12,950 nt of DNA from Oscillospiraceae bacterium. Its GTDB lineage: Bacteria > Bacillota > Clostridia > Oscillospirales > Oscillospiraceae. Shown here one piece after another: positions 5,816 through 12,920 of this stretch. The notes beneath the pieces were generated by a model. The model made no database searches and had not been told where the DNA came from. It saw only the letters and a list, made by a program, of their open reading frames with translations. The position numbers and the translations under genes were made by a program. The DNA lies in the NCBI GenBank assembly GCA_016290695.1, contig JAEEUX010000043.1, positions 1 to 12,950 on the forward strand. The letters are read 5' to 3'. The first letter of the stretch is position 1, and the number at the start of each line of letters is the position of its first letter.

Positions 5816-8797
5816 TTATAATATTTCGGTCAGGATTTTAACTATTTGCGATCTTGTAACCGTTACCGATGGGCGGAGCGTAGCGTCGTCATAACCTCCG
5901 ACGACTCCCCTGCCGACCAACATTCTGACATATTTCGCAGCCCAGGGCTGAACCTTTTCGGCGTCCGAATAGATGCTCAAATCGGCCTCGGCATAACCGC
6001 ATTCAAGAATTCTGCCGATTACCGTCATCGCCTGCTCTCGCGTAAGAGCCTTTGACGGAGCGAAATACAGTCCGCTTGGTTCATTCATTCCGGCCATTAT
6101 TCCGGCTGCGCATACGGCATTAATCTCTTTCGCCGCCCAGTCGGGGATATTTGCCGCATCGGCGAATTCCGGCTCGGCAGCTTCCTTATCAGCGCTTATA
6201 CCGAAGAGCCTGCATATCATAACGGCAAACTGAGCACGGGTAACGGAATTTTCCGGTTTAAAGAGAATTCCGCCTTCCGTATCCATTCCGCTCACTACGC
6301 CGAGTCTATACATATATTCGATGTACTCCTCCGCCCAATGATTTTCAGCGTCGGCAAACGGAGTTTTCGGCGTTTTGGGCTCCTCTGTGGGCTCAATCTC
6401 CACCGAAGCTTCGCCCTCGTTCTCCTCGCTTTCCTCAGGCGCGGGTTCTATGCGCAGCATTAACGCCTTTGTCGCAGCATTGCCGCTGTTATCCTTCGCC
6501 GAAACGCTCACGCGATGAAGCCCCGGCTCACAGTCAAGTGCAAGCTTCAGCGTTCCGCTTGCGGCAGAATAGTCAAAGGCCGCCTCTTTGCCGTCTATTT
6601 TTAGAGTTATATTCTTTTTTTCAACAACTGCGTCGCAGTCGTCCCTTACCTCCGCCTTAACTGCGCCATCGCTTTCGCTGAGCTTAATTTCCGGCGCCGC
6701 GGAATCTATCTGCTTCGATGTAGAGGAAACTATTTGGTCAACGTAAACCGAGCCCTCGCCGTCGCCCTCAAACAAAAACGAGACTATAGCCTTATCGCTT
6801 ACCGGCGTTATTAGCTGCCGCCACCCCTCAAAATCGAGTTCGGTCAGCCAGATCACTTCGCCGTTTGCCATTTTTACGCCAAGCTTATTACCGGAACCGT
6901 CGCCGTAAATATGCAGCGAGAGGAAACGCGCAGACTCATCGAGGCTAAGCGCATAAGGTATTTCGCATGAGGTATCGCAGGAATAATCGACACGCAGGCT
7001 TCTTTTTCCGAATCGGACGTGTTCACGGTCAGACTCCATCGAAAGCTTATCGGAGCCTAAAAACGGAGGCTCATAATTCTCAAAATCCTCCGAACAGATA
7101 ATCTTGGAAAGAACGTTTATGTCAATGCTCTTTGACGCGCTGCCCGCCGAAACGGTAAGCGATGTTTTACCGGGGTAATCTCCGGCCGTAAATTCGCCGT
7201 TATCTGTAATGGCGCCCGTCTCGTCTCCCAGCATCCATTTATATGCCGCGTTATCGCTTATTACTTTCAGTTTCCTGTAGGTCGCTGCGGCAAAAAGCTT
7301 AACCGTCTCGCCGTTATACACGTTCAGGCTCGTCAGGGCGTTGCCTTTTTCGTCGGTAAGATTTATCGTATCAGGCGTTGAGATAACGTAAATATCCGAG
7401 CTGTCCGAAATGTCGCCCGCCTGCGCTGTCACAGTATCTGTTCCGGCGCTTCCAGCGGTGTAAACCCCGCTTTCGTCCAGGCTTCCTCCTCCCGTGGCAC
7501 TCCACACAAAACTGCTCGGCGCACTCGTCTTAACGGAAAAGCGGTCTGCCGCATTAATGCAAAATCTAATCTGTGAGCCGGAAAGAACAATCGGCTCATG
7601 CGGGTAGATGCTGATCATCTCCGCGTTCTCAGTGTTTTCAGGCTTCGTTACAAGCATTATGTAGTTCGTAACAGAGCGCTGCTTACCGCCTGAGGGCTTG
7701 TTTATCTGCTCCGCCCTGTCATTTCCGATAAGCTGTGCATGAAGGTTGGTCGAGCCGCCGCCGTCGAGCAGGCTTGCGTTCACACAGCCGAGCTCCTTAA
7801 GTCGCTCCGCGACCTCTGATATCTTTAGTCCCTTACTATAATCGGTCTGCCGCCCGTCCACAGTAAAGAACACTACGCTGCCGTCGGGCTTTTCTCCTAC
7901 CGCAGTTCTCGGCGCGGACTGCTTATCGTCGGCATCGTACTGAACTTCGCCGTCTTTTAAAATGGTGTATAGCGATCCCACCGCATTCTGAACGTCCGCC
8001 CAGTCTTCGGACGAGGATACGCTTACTTTTACCGTATCGCCCGGATACAGCGCGCGCATACCGTCCATGCGCCATTCGGTGCTGTCCTGCGTGAGCGATA
8101 GTACGTATTTGCCTTCCGGAATCTCCATGGCAGAATTTGATATTTCAATGCTGTCAACCGTAAATTCCGCCTCACAATTCGCCGTAATGGCAAAATCCTC
8201 CGGCGCGGAAAGAATTACGTCCACCGTCGGCACCGTGTGCTTCGTCGTGTATGAATATTTGTAGCTGTAAAGGTAAAAATCATCGGGTGTGATGGTCTTA
8301 TTTATGCCGTAAAGTCTGTAATCACGCCCGCTGAGGCTTACATTTGCGCTTATTTCAGGTTTTCCGAGAACTATGCTGCCGTCGGCGCGGAAGCCTATTC
8401 CTGCATAACCGCCGTCCGAACTAAGGAGCTCGCCTCCGCAGATAACGACGCCGAGAGGCTGATAGCTCGACATAACGTAGTAATCGCCGTTTACGCCGCC
8501 GATAACCTTCATTCCCTGCTTTTCAAGGAGAGCCGCCATGCTCTCAAAATCCCCGTAATTGCAGAGCTTTGAGCCGTATACCACGACGGGCTGTACTATC
8601 TCGTTAGGTGTATATTCGATATAATGCTCGTTCTGACGCTCGGCATAATCGTATATGTACTCATTCAGACGTGTGCCTATACCAATAGGACGGCTGCTCG
8701 AATAGATTTTCGTTCCTAGAGCGGAAGCATTACCGCTCATAAGCGTCACGGCGGCAAGCGCAAACGCCGCCAGTTTTCTAAATTTCAATGGTTTCAA
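5816..8797 (-). CDS. Secreted phosphodiester glycosidase (NAGPA family) with Ig-like modules and three SLH repeats
   Basis: A 993-aa surface protein. Signal peptide 1-27 (basic KFRK, Ala-rich core, end near ASA-LG). The phosphodiester glycosidase/NAGPA domain (DUF2233) spans about 60-385 with conserved GGVNGDYY (100-107), PRTAVGE (296-302), VDGR (313-316) and LDGGGST (344-350). Bacterial Ig-like modules follow at about 395-475 and 475-565, a jelly-roll-like beta module at about 567-690 and another Ig-like module at about 698-785. An acidic Glu/Pro linker (785-812) leads to three SLH repeats (about 813-867, 877-932, 943-993). SLH repeats bind secondary cell-wall polymers. The NAGPA family cleaves sugar-phosphodiester bonds; the substrate here is unknown, and a cell-wall glycopolymer is an inference. 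The start is TTG 8797-8795, overlapping the deacylase stop as TTGA; TTG 8788 (codon 4) is an alternative that also keeps the signal peptide. Confidence 0.88.
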   Translation of the reverse strand: MKPLKFRKLAAFALAAVTLMSGNASALGTKIYSSSRPIGIGTRLNEYIYDYAERQNEHYIEYTPNEIVQPVVVYGSKLCNYGDFESMAALLEKQGMKVIGGVNGDYYVMSSYQPLGVVICGGELLSSDGGYAGIGFRADGSIVLGKPEISANVSLSGRDYRLYGINKTITPDDFYLYSYKYSYTTKHTVPTVDVILSAPEDFAITANCEAEFTVDSIEISNSAMEIPEGKYVLSLTQDSTEWRMDGMRALYPGDTVKVSVSSSEDWADVQNAVGSLYTILKDGEVQYDADDKQSAPRTAVGEKPDGSVVFFTVDGRQTDYSKGLKISEVAERLKELGCVNASLLDGGGSTNLHAQLIGNDRAEQINKPSGGKQRSVTNYIMLVTKPENTENAEMISIYPHEPIVLSGSQIRFCINAADRFSVKTSAPSSFVWSATGGGSLDESGVYTAGSAGTDTVTAQAGDISDSSDIYVISTPDTINLTDEKGNALTSLNVYNGETVKLFAAATYRKLKVISDNAAYKWMLGDETGAITDNGEFTAGDYPGKTSLTVSAGSASKSIDINVLSKIICSEDFENYEPPFLGSDKLSMESDREHVRFGKRSLRVDYSCDTSCEIPYALSLDESARFLSLHIYGDGSGNKLGVKMANGEVIWLTELDFEGWRQLITPVSDKAIVSFLFEGDGEGSVYVDQIVSSTSKQIDSAAPEIKLSESDGAVKAEVRDDCDAVVEKKNITLKIDGKEAAFDYSAASGTLKLALDCEPGLHRVSVSAKDNSGNAATKALMLRIEPAPEESEENEGEASVEIEPTEEPKTPKTPFADAENHWAEEYIEYMYRLGVVSGMDTEGGILFKPENSVTRAQFAVMICRLFGISADKEAAEPEFADAANIPDWAAKEINAVCAAGIMAGMNEPSGLYFAPSKALTREQAMTVIGRILECGYAEADLSIYSDAEKVQPWAAKYVRMLVGRGVVGGYDDATLRPSVTVTRSQIVKILTEIL

Positions 8798-9270
8798 CTT
8801 CTTTCCCGAGGCTTGGATATATCCACCCAGCCCAAAGCACCAGACGCCGTCTCAAGCTCAGACAGGCTAAGCTCTGCGACGGAATTTGAGCTTCCGCAAG
8901 CCGGATAGACCTTTTCAAACTGTTTAAGCGACGCGTCAAGATAGACACGAACGCCGTCCTTAAGACCAAACGGACATACGCCGCCAACATTGTGGCCAAT
9001 AAGCATCTCGACTTCGTCCGGCTTCAGCATAGATGCCTTAACACCGAACTGCGCCTTGAACTTAGCATTGTCAACGCGTGCATCGCCCGAAACGACTACC
9101 AACACAGCTTCACCCTTTACGTGAAAAGTGAGAGATTTCGCAATTTCGCTTTCCTCACAGCCGATAGCTTTCGCCGCGAGTGCAACCGTGGCACAGGAAG
9201 CGCTGTATTCATGCACTCTCTCGCCAAGGTCCAGGCTTTCCAGATGTGATTTTGCGTTTTCAAAAGACAT
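8794..9270 (-). CDS. ybaK: YbaK/EbsC-family aminoacyl-tRNA deacylase
   Basis: A 158-aa single-domain cytoplasmic protein of the YbaK/ProXp family, which hydrolyses mischarged tRNAs (classically Cys-tRNA-Pro). Family markers are visible: Lys45 in IAKSL, equivalent to the essential YbaK lysine; the GHNVGGVCPFGL loop (92-103); and the ACGSSN segment (124-129) near the C-terminal strands. The length is normal. The start ATG has a GAGG site 9 nt upstream and a well-placed promoter. The gene ends by overlapping the TTG start of the large surface protein, so the two are probably translationally coupled, although no functional link is obvious. Substrate specificity within the family (Cys-tRNA-Pro versus other mischarged tRNAs) cannot be read from sequence by eye. 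Confidence 0.88.
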   Translation of the reverse strand: MSFENAKSHLESLDLGERVHEYSASCATVALAAKAIGCEESEIAKSLTFHVKGEAVLVVVSGDARVDNAKFKAQFGVKASMLKPDEVEMLIGHNVGGVCPFGLKDGVRVYLDASLKQFEKVYPACGSSNSVAELSLSELETASGALGWVDISKPRERS

Positions 9271-9297
9271 TTTCTGCTACCTCGCTTTGTATTTCGT

Positions 9298-9326
9298 AGT
9301 ATAACACGGCCTAATCGTTAACGCAA
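9298..9326 (-). promoter_or_regulatory. Extended -10 promoter for the ybaK / NAGPA-SLH operon
   Basis: On the minus strand TTGCGT (9326-9321) and TATACT (9303-9298) are spaced by 17 nt, and TGT directly precedes the -10, making an extended -10 element. The predicted start of transcription is near 9291, about 20 nt before the ATG, so the leader is very short. Confidence 0.65.
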
Positions 9327-9340
9327 CAAACAGATTATGT

Positions 9341-9385
9341 AAAAAGCCTTGCTGAACGCAATTGCGTTTCACAGCAAGGCTTTTT
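9341..9385 (-). terminator. Rho-independent terminator of the regulator-kinase-HtrA-like operon
   Basis: A 14-bp perfect stem (AAAAAGCCTTGCTG, 9341-9354, with 9372-9385). On the minus strand the GC-rich CAGCAAGGC arm runs into TTTTT. An internal palindrome AACGCAATTGCGTT (9355-9368) can extend the stem past a 3-nt bulge. It lies 16 nt after the HtrA-like stop. The A/T symmetry lets it work in both directions. Confidence 0.85.
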
Positions 9386-9401
9386 CATTTCTTCATTGCG
9401 T

Positions 9402-10706
9402 TCAGTCTGACGTTACCGAATAATCCTCGAGAACTATTTCAAAGTTAAGTACTTCTTCGTTTCGTATTATTTCCAACGTCACCATATCTCCGACCGAGCA
9501 TTTGTTCTTGAGCTCATTCAGTGACAAAACGGAGCTTACAGGCTGAGAGTTGAATGATGTTATTATGTCTCCGGCCTGTATGCCCTTTTTGAATGCGTCA
9601 GACTTTTCATATACCTCGCTTACAAACACGCCCTTGGGCATTCCGTAAAAGACGCTTGCAGCAGCAGGAATATCTCTAAGAGAAAGACCGAGAGTGGGCC
9701 GTCCGGTAACATAACCGTACTCAAGCAAATCGTCTACAACGGATTTTACCGTCGTTATCGGGAGGACGAAATAGAGGTTATTGAGCCTTTTATCAAGGGA
9801 GAATGTGAGACTTCCTATTCCGACGACATGTCCGAAGCCGTCTATCACGGCGCTGCAATAGCTACCGCAGTATGCGTTAGTTTGGAATACGCTGATCGTG
9901 TAGCCGTAAAAGCTGAGTTCCTGCTCCGCCGAGGAAACTATACCGGGGCTCAGCGTGAAGCTGCCGTCTATGGGGTTAGAGATTGAAACGACGCTGTCCC
10001 CGACGCATTTATCGGAGGAATAAGCAAAATCTGCCGGAACAAGCTTGGTCGCGTCTATTTTAATGACCGCAAGCCCGCTTACAGGGTCTGACGCAGCAAG
10101 CGCCGCCGTGAATATTTCGCCCGAATAAAGGCGGACCTTAATATCGCTGTAATGTGATATGGCGTAGGCGTCCGCGATGATGTACCCGTCGCTGCTCATG
10201 ATTATACCGCTACCCGCGGGCTCATAGTTTATCATGTCCTGCGATATGCTTATAGAAACCATGCTCGGCGCACACTTTTCGTAAATCTGCTGATAACTCA
10301 GTTTGTCCGGCTTTTCCGGGAGCTTTTCGTTTACGTCAAGCTTTGAGCCGCTCCAGGGGACGATTTCAGCGGCGGATACAGAATTGTCCTGCTCGTTCTC
10401 GCTTGGCTTAAAAAGCCCTGAAATATCTATATGTGACTCAGACGGCGCTGGCGCGTTTCGCTTTGTTATGTGAAGGCTTATCCCGTCGCCGGATTCTATT
10501 TCAAAGTTATAGTTTATCATCAGAAGCGCGCAGGCGACCGCTATCGCAATGCAAAGCAGAGCGAACAAAATAAACAGCGTCGCCGTTCTCCCTGCTCTGC
10601 GCGCATGCCGCTTACCCGGCTTGGATTTCTGCATTACCGCAGAAGCAGTGTAAGCCTCCTCCGAGAGATAATATCTTTCACTTGTAAATTTACTGTTATC
10701 TGACAT
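9402..10706 (-). CDS. Membrane-anchored HtrA/DegP-like protein with PDZ domain; predicted pseudoprotease
   Basis: A 434-aa protein of the S1C (HtrA/DegP) family. Layout: cytoplasmic N-terminus with a basic stretch (GKRHARRAGR, 31-40), transmembrane helix about 42-65, linker, trypsin-like domain about 137-330, PDZ domain about 336-427 with binding-loop LGLSL (339-343) and QAGDII (377-382). The domain scaffold is clear: SGIIMSSDGYII, SDPVSGLAVIKI, SPGIVSS and a FVLPI segment. All three catalytic positions are altered. The canonical TNxHV becomes DAYAI (Tyr181 for His), the DxxxDLAV motif becomes DPVSGLAV (Gly211 for Asp), and GNSGGPL becomes GSYCSAV (Tyr283 for Ser), with about two residues deleted just before. 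The frame is intact, so this is not simple decay. It likely works as a binding or sensing module outside the membrane. GGAGG lies 6 nt before the ATG; the kinase stop is 17 nt upstream. Confidence 0.87.
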   Translation of the reverse strand: MSDNSKFTSERYYLSEEAYTASAVMQKSKPGKRHARRAGRTATLFILFALLCIAIAVACALLMINYNFEIESGDGISLHITKRNAPAPSESHIDISGLFKPSENEQDNSVSAAEIVPWSGSKLDVNEKLPEKPDKLSYQQIYEKCAPSMVSISISQDMINYEPAGSGIIMSSDGYIIADAYAISHYSDIKVRLYSGEIFTAALAASDPVSGLAVIKIDATKLVPADFAYSSDKCVGDSVVSISNPIDGSFTLSPGIVSSAEQELSFYGYTISVFQTNAYCGSYCSAVIDGFGHVVGIGSLTFSLDKRLNNLYFVLPITTVKSVVDDLLEYGYVTGRPTLGLSLRDIPAAASVFYGMPKGVFVSEVYEKSDAFKKGIQAGDIITSFNSQPVSSVLSLNELKNKCSVGDMVTLEIIRNEEVLNFEIVLEDYSVTSD

Positions 10707-10723
10707 AGTATGCCTCCGGAGTG

Positions 10724-12142
10724 CTAAGCTACTGTCATTGTGAAAGTAAAGACGGTTTTCCCGTTTTCGCTTGTAACGTTTATAGTCTCTCTGTAAGCGT
10801 TAATGATGCTCTTTACGATGAAAAGGCCGAGACCCACGCCGTCACGGTCAATGCTGCGGGATTTATCCGACTTATGGAATCTGTCGAAGATATACGGAAG
10901 CTCTTCCTTGGGTATTTCGGCGCCGTTGTTTTCTATCTGAACAAAGGCTCTGCTGCCCTCTTTCCAAAGCTTTACGCTGATAACTCCACCCTCAAGCGAA
11001 AATTTCACCGCATTTTCAAGGATATTGTAGCATACCTGGCGGATATCGTCGCCTTCGCCGCAAACGGTCATCTTCCCGTCGGGTATCTGCGCGTCAATCG
11101 CGAGGTTTTTCGCTTCAATGAGACCTTCAAGGCTGAGCAGCGAAACTCTGAGTGTCTCGCAAAGGTCACAGCGGGCGTTGAAATTCGCCTGAATGGGCTT
11201 ACTGTCAAGGCTCGATACGTTCAGCATCTTCCGCACAAGGCGCGCAAGGCGGCGCGTTTCATCCGATATGAGCATGAGATATCGCTCACGGTTTTCCCAC
11301 GGAATTGTTCCGTCCAGCAGGCCGTCAGAATAACCCGCAATGGTGGTCATGGGGGTTTTCAGCTCATGGGAAACGTTAGCTATAAACTCGCGTCTCTGCG
11401 CCTCAGCCGTTTCAAGAGAGGCGGCCATCTGGTTGAAAGCCTTCTCAAGCTCGCCTATTTCATCGCAGCGTTTTTCCTCCCTGACTCGAAGGCTCATATT
11501 CCCGCGTCCGAAAGCTCTTACGGCATCAGCCATTTCTCGCAGCGGCTCCACCTCATGCTTCGCCATGAGCCATGATATAATAAGTGCGGCAGCAAGTATA
11601 GCGGCGGCTATTATTACGAACAAATATATGAAGCCGGACCATGCCGAGGATATCGAAACGGTATCCGCCGAGGCAAGAACGTAACCGATTATTTCCTCCG
11701 AATACGGCGAATAAATCGGCGCCGCGGAAACATAACGCTCAGTTTCGTAAAATCCAGATAAATCCGTAAGCTCACAGCAGCCGGACGGCGTTTTCTCCAT
11801 AAAGCTCTGCGGGTCGAGAGTAATGCCTATATGCCGGCAGAATATATCCTTATCTGAGCAGGAGCATACGAGCCCATCCTTATCGCATATTGCGATATGA
11901 GCCCCCGACGCGAGAGAAATCGTAGTTATCGTAAGGCGAAAATCCCAGTCCGCTATGCTTGCGTCCATGCTCTTTACGGAGGCGCTGTCTGCGACGACTG
12001 AGGCCGTCGCCGCTATGGTATCCATCCTGTCGGATAGGATGATATCATAGCTAACCGAGGAAAACGCGAAGGCAAAAATCAAAAAGCTCAGAAGCAGCAC
12101 CGCCGCAGATAAAAGGAATTTTTTTAAAAAAACGCTTTTCAT
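10724..12142 (-). CDS. Sensor histidine kinase with cysteine-rich extracytoplasmic domain
   Basis: A 472-aa two-pass sensor kinase. TM1 about 9-30, extracytoplasmic sensor about 31-168, TM2 about 170-193, HAMP about 194-247, HisKA H-box NVSHELKTPM with His259, N-box NILENAVKF (Asn373, Asn377), F-box FDRFHKSDKSR (419-429) and G2 box GVGLGL (435-440). The G1 box reads NNGAEIP (405-411), where the usual DxGxGIP has Asp and the second Gly; the Asp that contacts adenine is Asn here, a substitution I recall in related clostridial kinases. The sensor region contains six cysteines (86, 93, 95, 102, 122, 123), unusual for an exported domain and possibly redox- or metal-linked. GGGAG lies 9 nt before the ATG. 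It sits 41 nt after the regulator and 17 nt before the HtrA-like gene, which makes the latter a candidate input or output partner. Confidence 0.92.
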   Translation of the reverse strand: MKSVFLKKFLLSAAVLLLSFLIFAFAFSSVSYDIILSDRMDTIAATASVVADSASVKSMDASIADWDFRLTITTISLASGAHIAICDKDGLVCSCSDKDIFCRHIGITLDPQSFMEKTPSGCCELTDLSGFYETERYVSAAPIYSPYSEEIIGYVLASADTVSISSAWSGFIYLFVIIAAAILAAALIISWLMAKHEVEPLREMADAVRAFGRGNMSLRVREEKRCDEIGELEKAFNQMAASLETAEAQRREFIANVSHELKTPMTTIAGYSDGLLDGTIPWENRERYLMLISDETRRLARLVRKMLNVSSLDSKPIQANFNARCDLCETLRVSLLSLEGLIEAKNLAIDAQIPDGKMTVCGEGDDIRQVCYNILENAVKFSLEGGVISVKLWKEGSRAFVQIENNGAEIPKEELPYIFDRFHKSDKSRSIDRDGVGLGLFIVKSIINAYRETINVTSENGKTVFTFTMTVA

Positions 12143-12183
12143 CTAAACCGTCTCCCGTTTCGGACGAAGGATGTTTCGAGCTG

Positions 12184-12867
12184 TCAATCCATAGTTTCAA
12201 ATTTATATCCGACGCCCCAAACGGTTTTCAGAGTCCATTTGTCACTGATATTGTCAAGCTTGTCTCTGAGGCGCTTTATGTGAACGTCTACCGTCCGGGA
12301 ATCGCCGAAATAGTCAAAGCCCCAAACCTCGTCAAGGAGCTGGTTTCGCGTATATACGCGGTTCGGAGACGAGGCAAGATGATAAAGAAGCTCCATCTCC
12401 TTCGGCGGAGTCTCAATCTTTTTCCCGTCTACGATAAGCTCATAGGAATCAAGGTTTATAATGAGTTTATCAAAGCATAGCTTTTGGCTCTTTTCCTCTG
12501 TTTCACCTTTGCGGCGCATTACTGCGTGGACGCGCGCGATAAGTTCCTTCGTGTCGAAGGGTTTCACAATATAGTCGTCCGCACCCATTTCCAGCCCCTT
12601 CACCTTGTCGAAGGTTTCTCCTTTTGCCGTGAGGAAAATGATGGGCACGTCGCAAAATTCCCTTACCTCGCGGCAAACCTCCCAGCCATCGGCCTCCGGG
12701 AGCATTATGTCCAAAAGAATTATGTTCGGCTGATATGACCGAGCCTCGCTTATTCCCTTTTTACCATCGGGAGCAATATGTACCTCAAATCCGTCCTTTT
12801 CAAGATAAAGACGAATAAGCTCGGCAATGTTGGGGTCGTCCTCAACTACGAGCGCTTTTCTTGGCAT
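12184..12867 (-). CDS. OmpR/PhoB-family response regulator
   Basis: A 227-aa regulator. Receiver 1-122 with Asp10-Asp11 (VVEDDP), phospho-acceptor Asp53 in LLDIMLP, Thr80 and Lys102 in IVKPF. Winged helix about 130-227 with TPPKEMELLYHL, the recognition segment DSRTVDVHIKRLRDKL and the terminal VWGVGYKFE signature. It is complete and typical in length. A GGGAGATG site lies about 7 nt before the ATG. It heads the three-gene operon with the kinase and HtrA-like protein. It is a paralogue of the other regulator in this window but clearly distinct in sequence, so the two systems are not a recent duplication. Confidence 0.93.
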   Translation of the reverse strand: MPRKALVVEDDPNIAELIRLYLEKDGFEVHIAPDGKKGISEARSYQPNIILLDIMLPEADGWEVCREVREFCDVPIIFLTAKGETFDKVKGLEMGADDYIVKPFDTKELIARVHAVMRRKGETEEKSQKLCFDKLIINLDSYELIVDGKKIETPPKEMELLYHLASSPNRVYTRNQLLDEVWGFDYFGDSRTVDVHIKRLRDKLDNISDKWTLKTVWGVGYKFETMD

Positions 12868-12883
12868 TTTCGTTCATCTCCCA

Positions 12884-12920
12884 TTGGATGGTTTACCATC
12901 CCAATAATATATATATTATA
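12884..12920 (-). promoter_or_regulatory. Candidate promoter -10 and adjacent inverted repeat ahead of the second regulator operon
   Basis: On the minus strand a perfect TATAAT (12920-12915) lies about 48 nt ahead of the regulator ATG, with no good -35 at 16-18 nt (ATTCTT at 17). Just downstream, where transcription should begin, is an inverted repeat TTGGATGG/CCATCCCAA (12884-12891 with 12896-12904, one bulged base). A weak -35 plus an operator-sized repeat would fit an activated or autoregulated promoter; a 5' hairpin next to the GGGAG site is the other reading. Confidence 0.45.

Noticed and set aside
9402..10706. The HtrA-like gene as a decayed pseudogene
   Set aside because: The frame is full length with intact membrane anchor and PDZ domain, good ribosome binding site, and substitutions confined to catalytic motifs rather than stops or frameshifts.
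10721..11575. Long plus-strand open frame of 284 codons
   Set aside because: It lies entirely antisense to the second kinase gene, whose translation shows all kinase motifs; the plus-strand product has no signal or domain I recognise and no suitable ribosome binding site.
2818..12867. The two regulator-kinase pairs as a recent tandem duplication
   Set aside because: The regulators differ throughout outside family signatures, the kinases have unrelated sensor domains, and junction spacing differs; they are separate family members.
12904..12919. AT-only 16-bp perfect palindrome as a specific binding site
   Set aside because: It is low-complexity TA repeat sequence at a -10 element and such palindromes arise by chance; kept only as context for the neighbouring inverted repeat.
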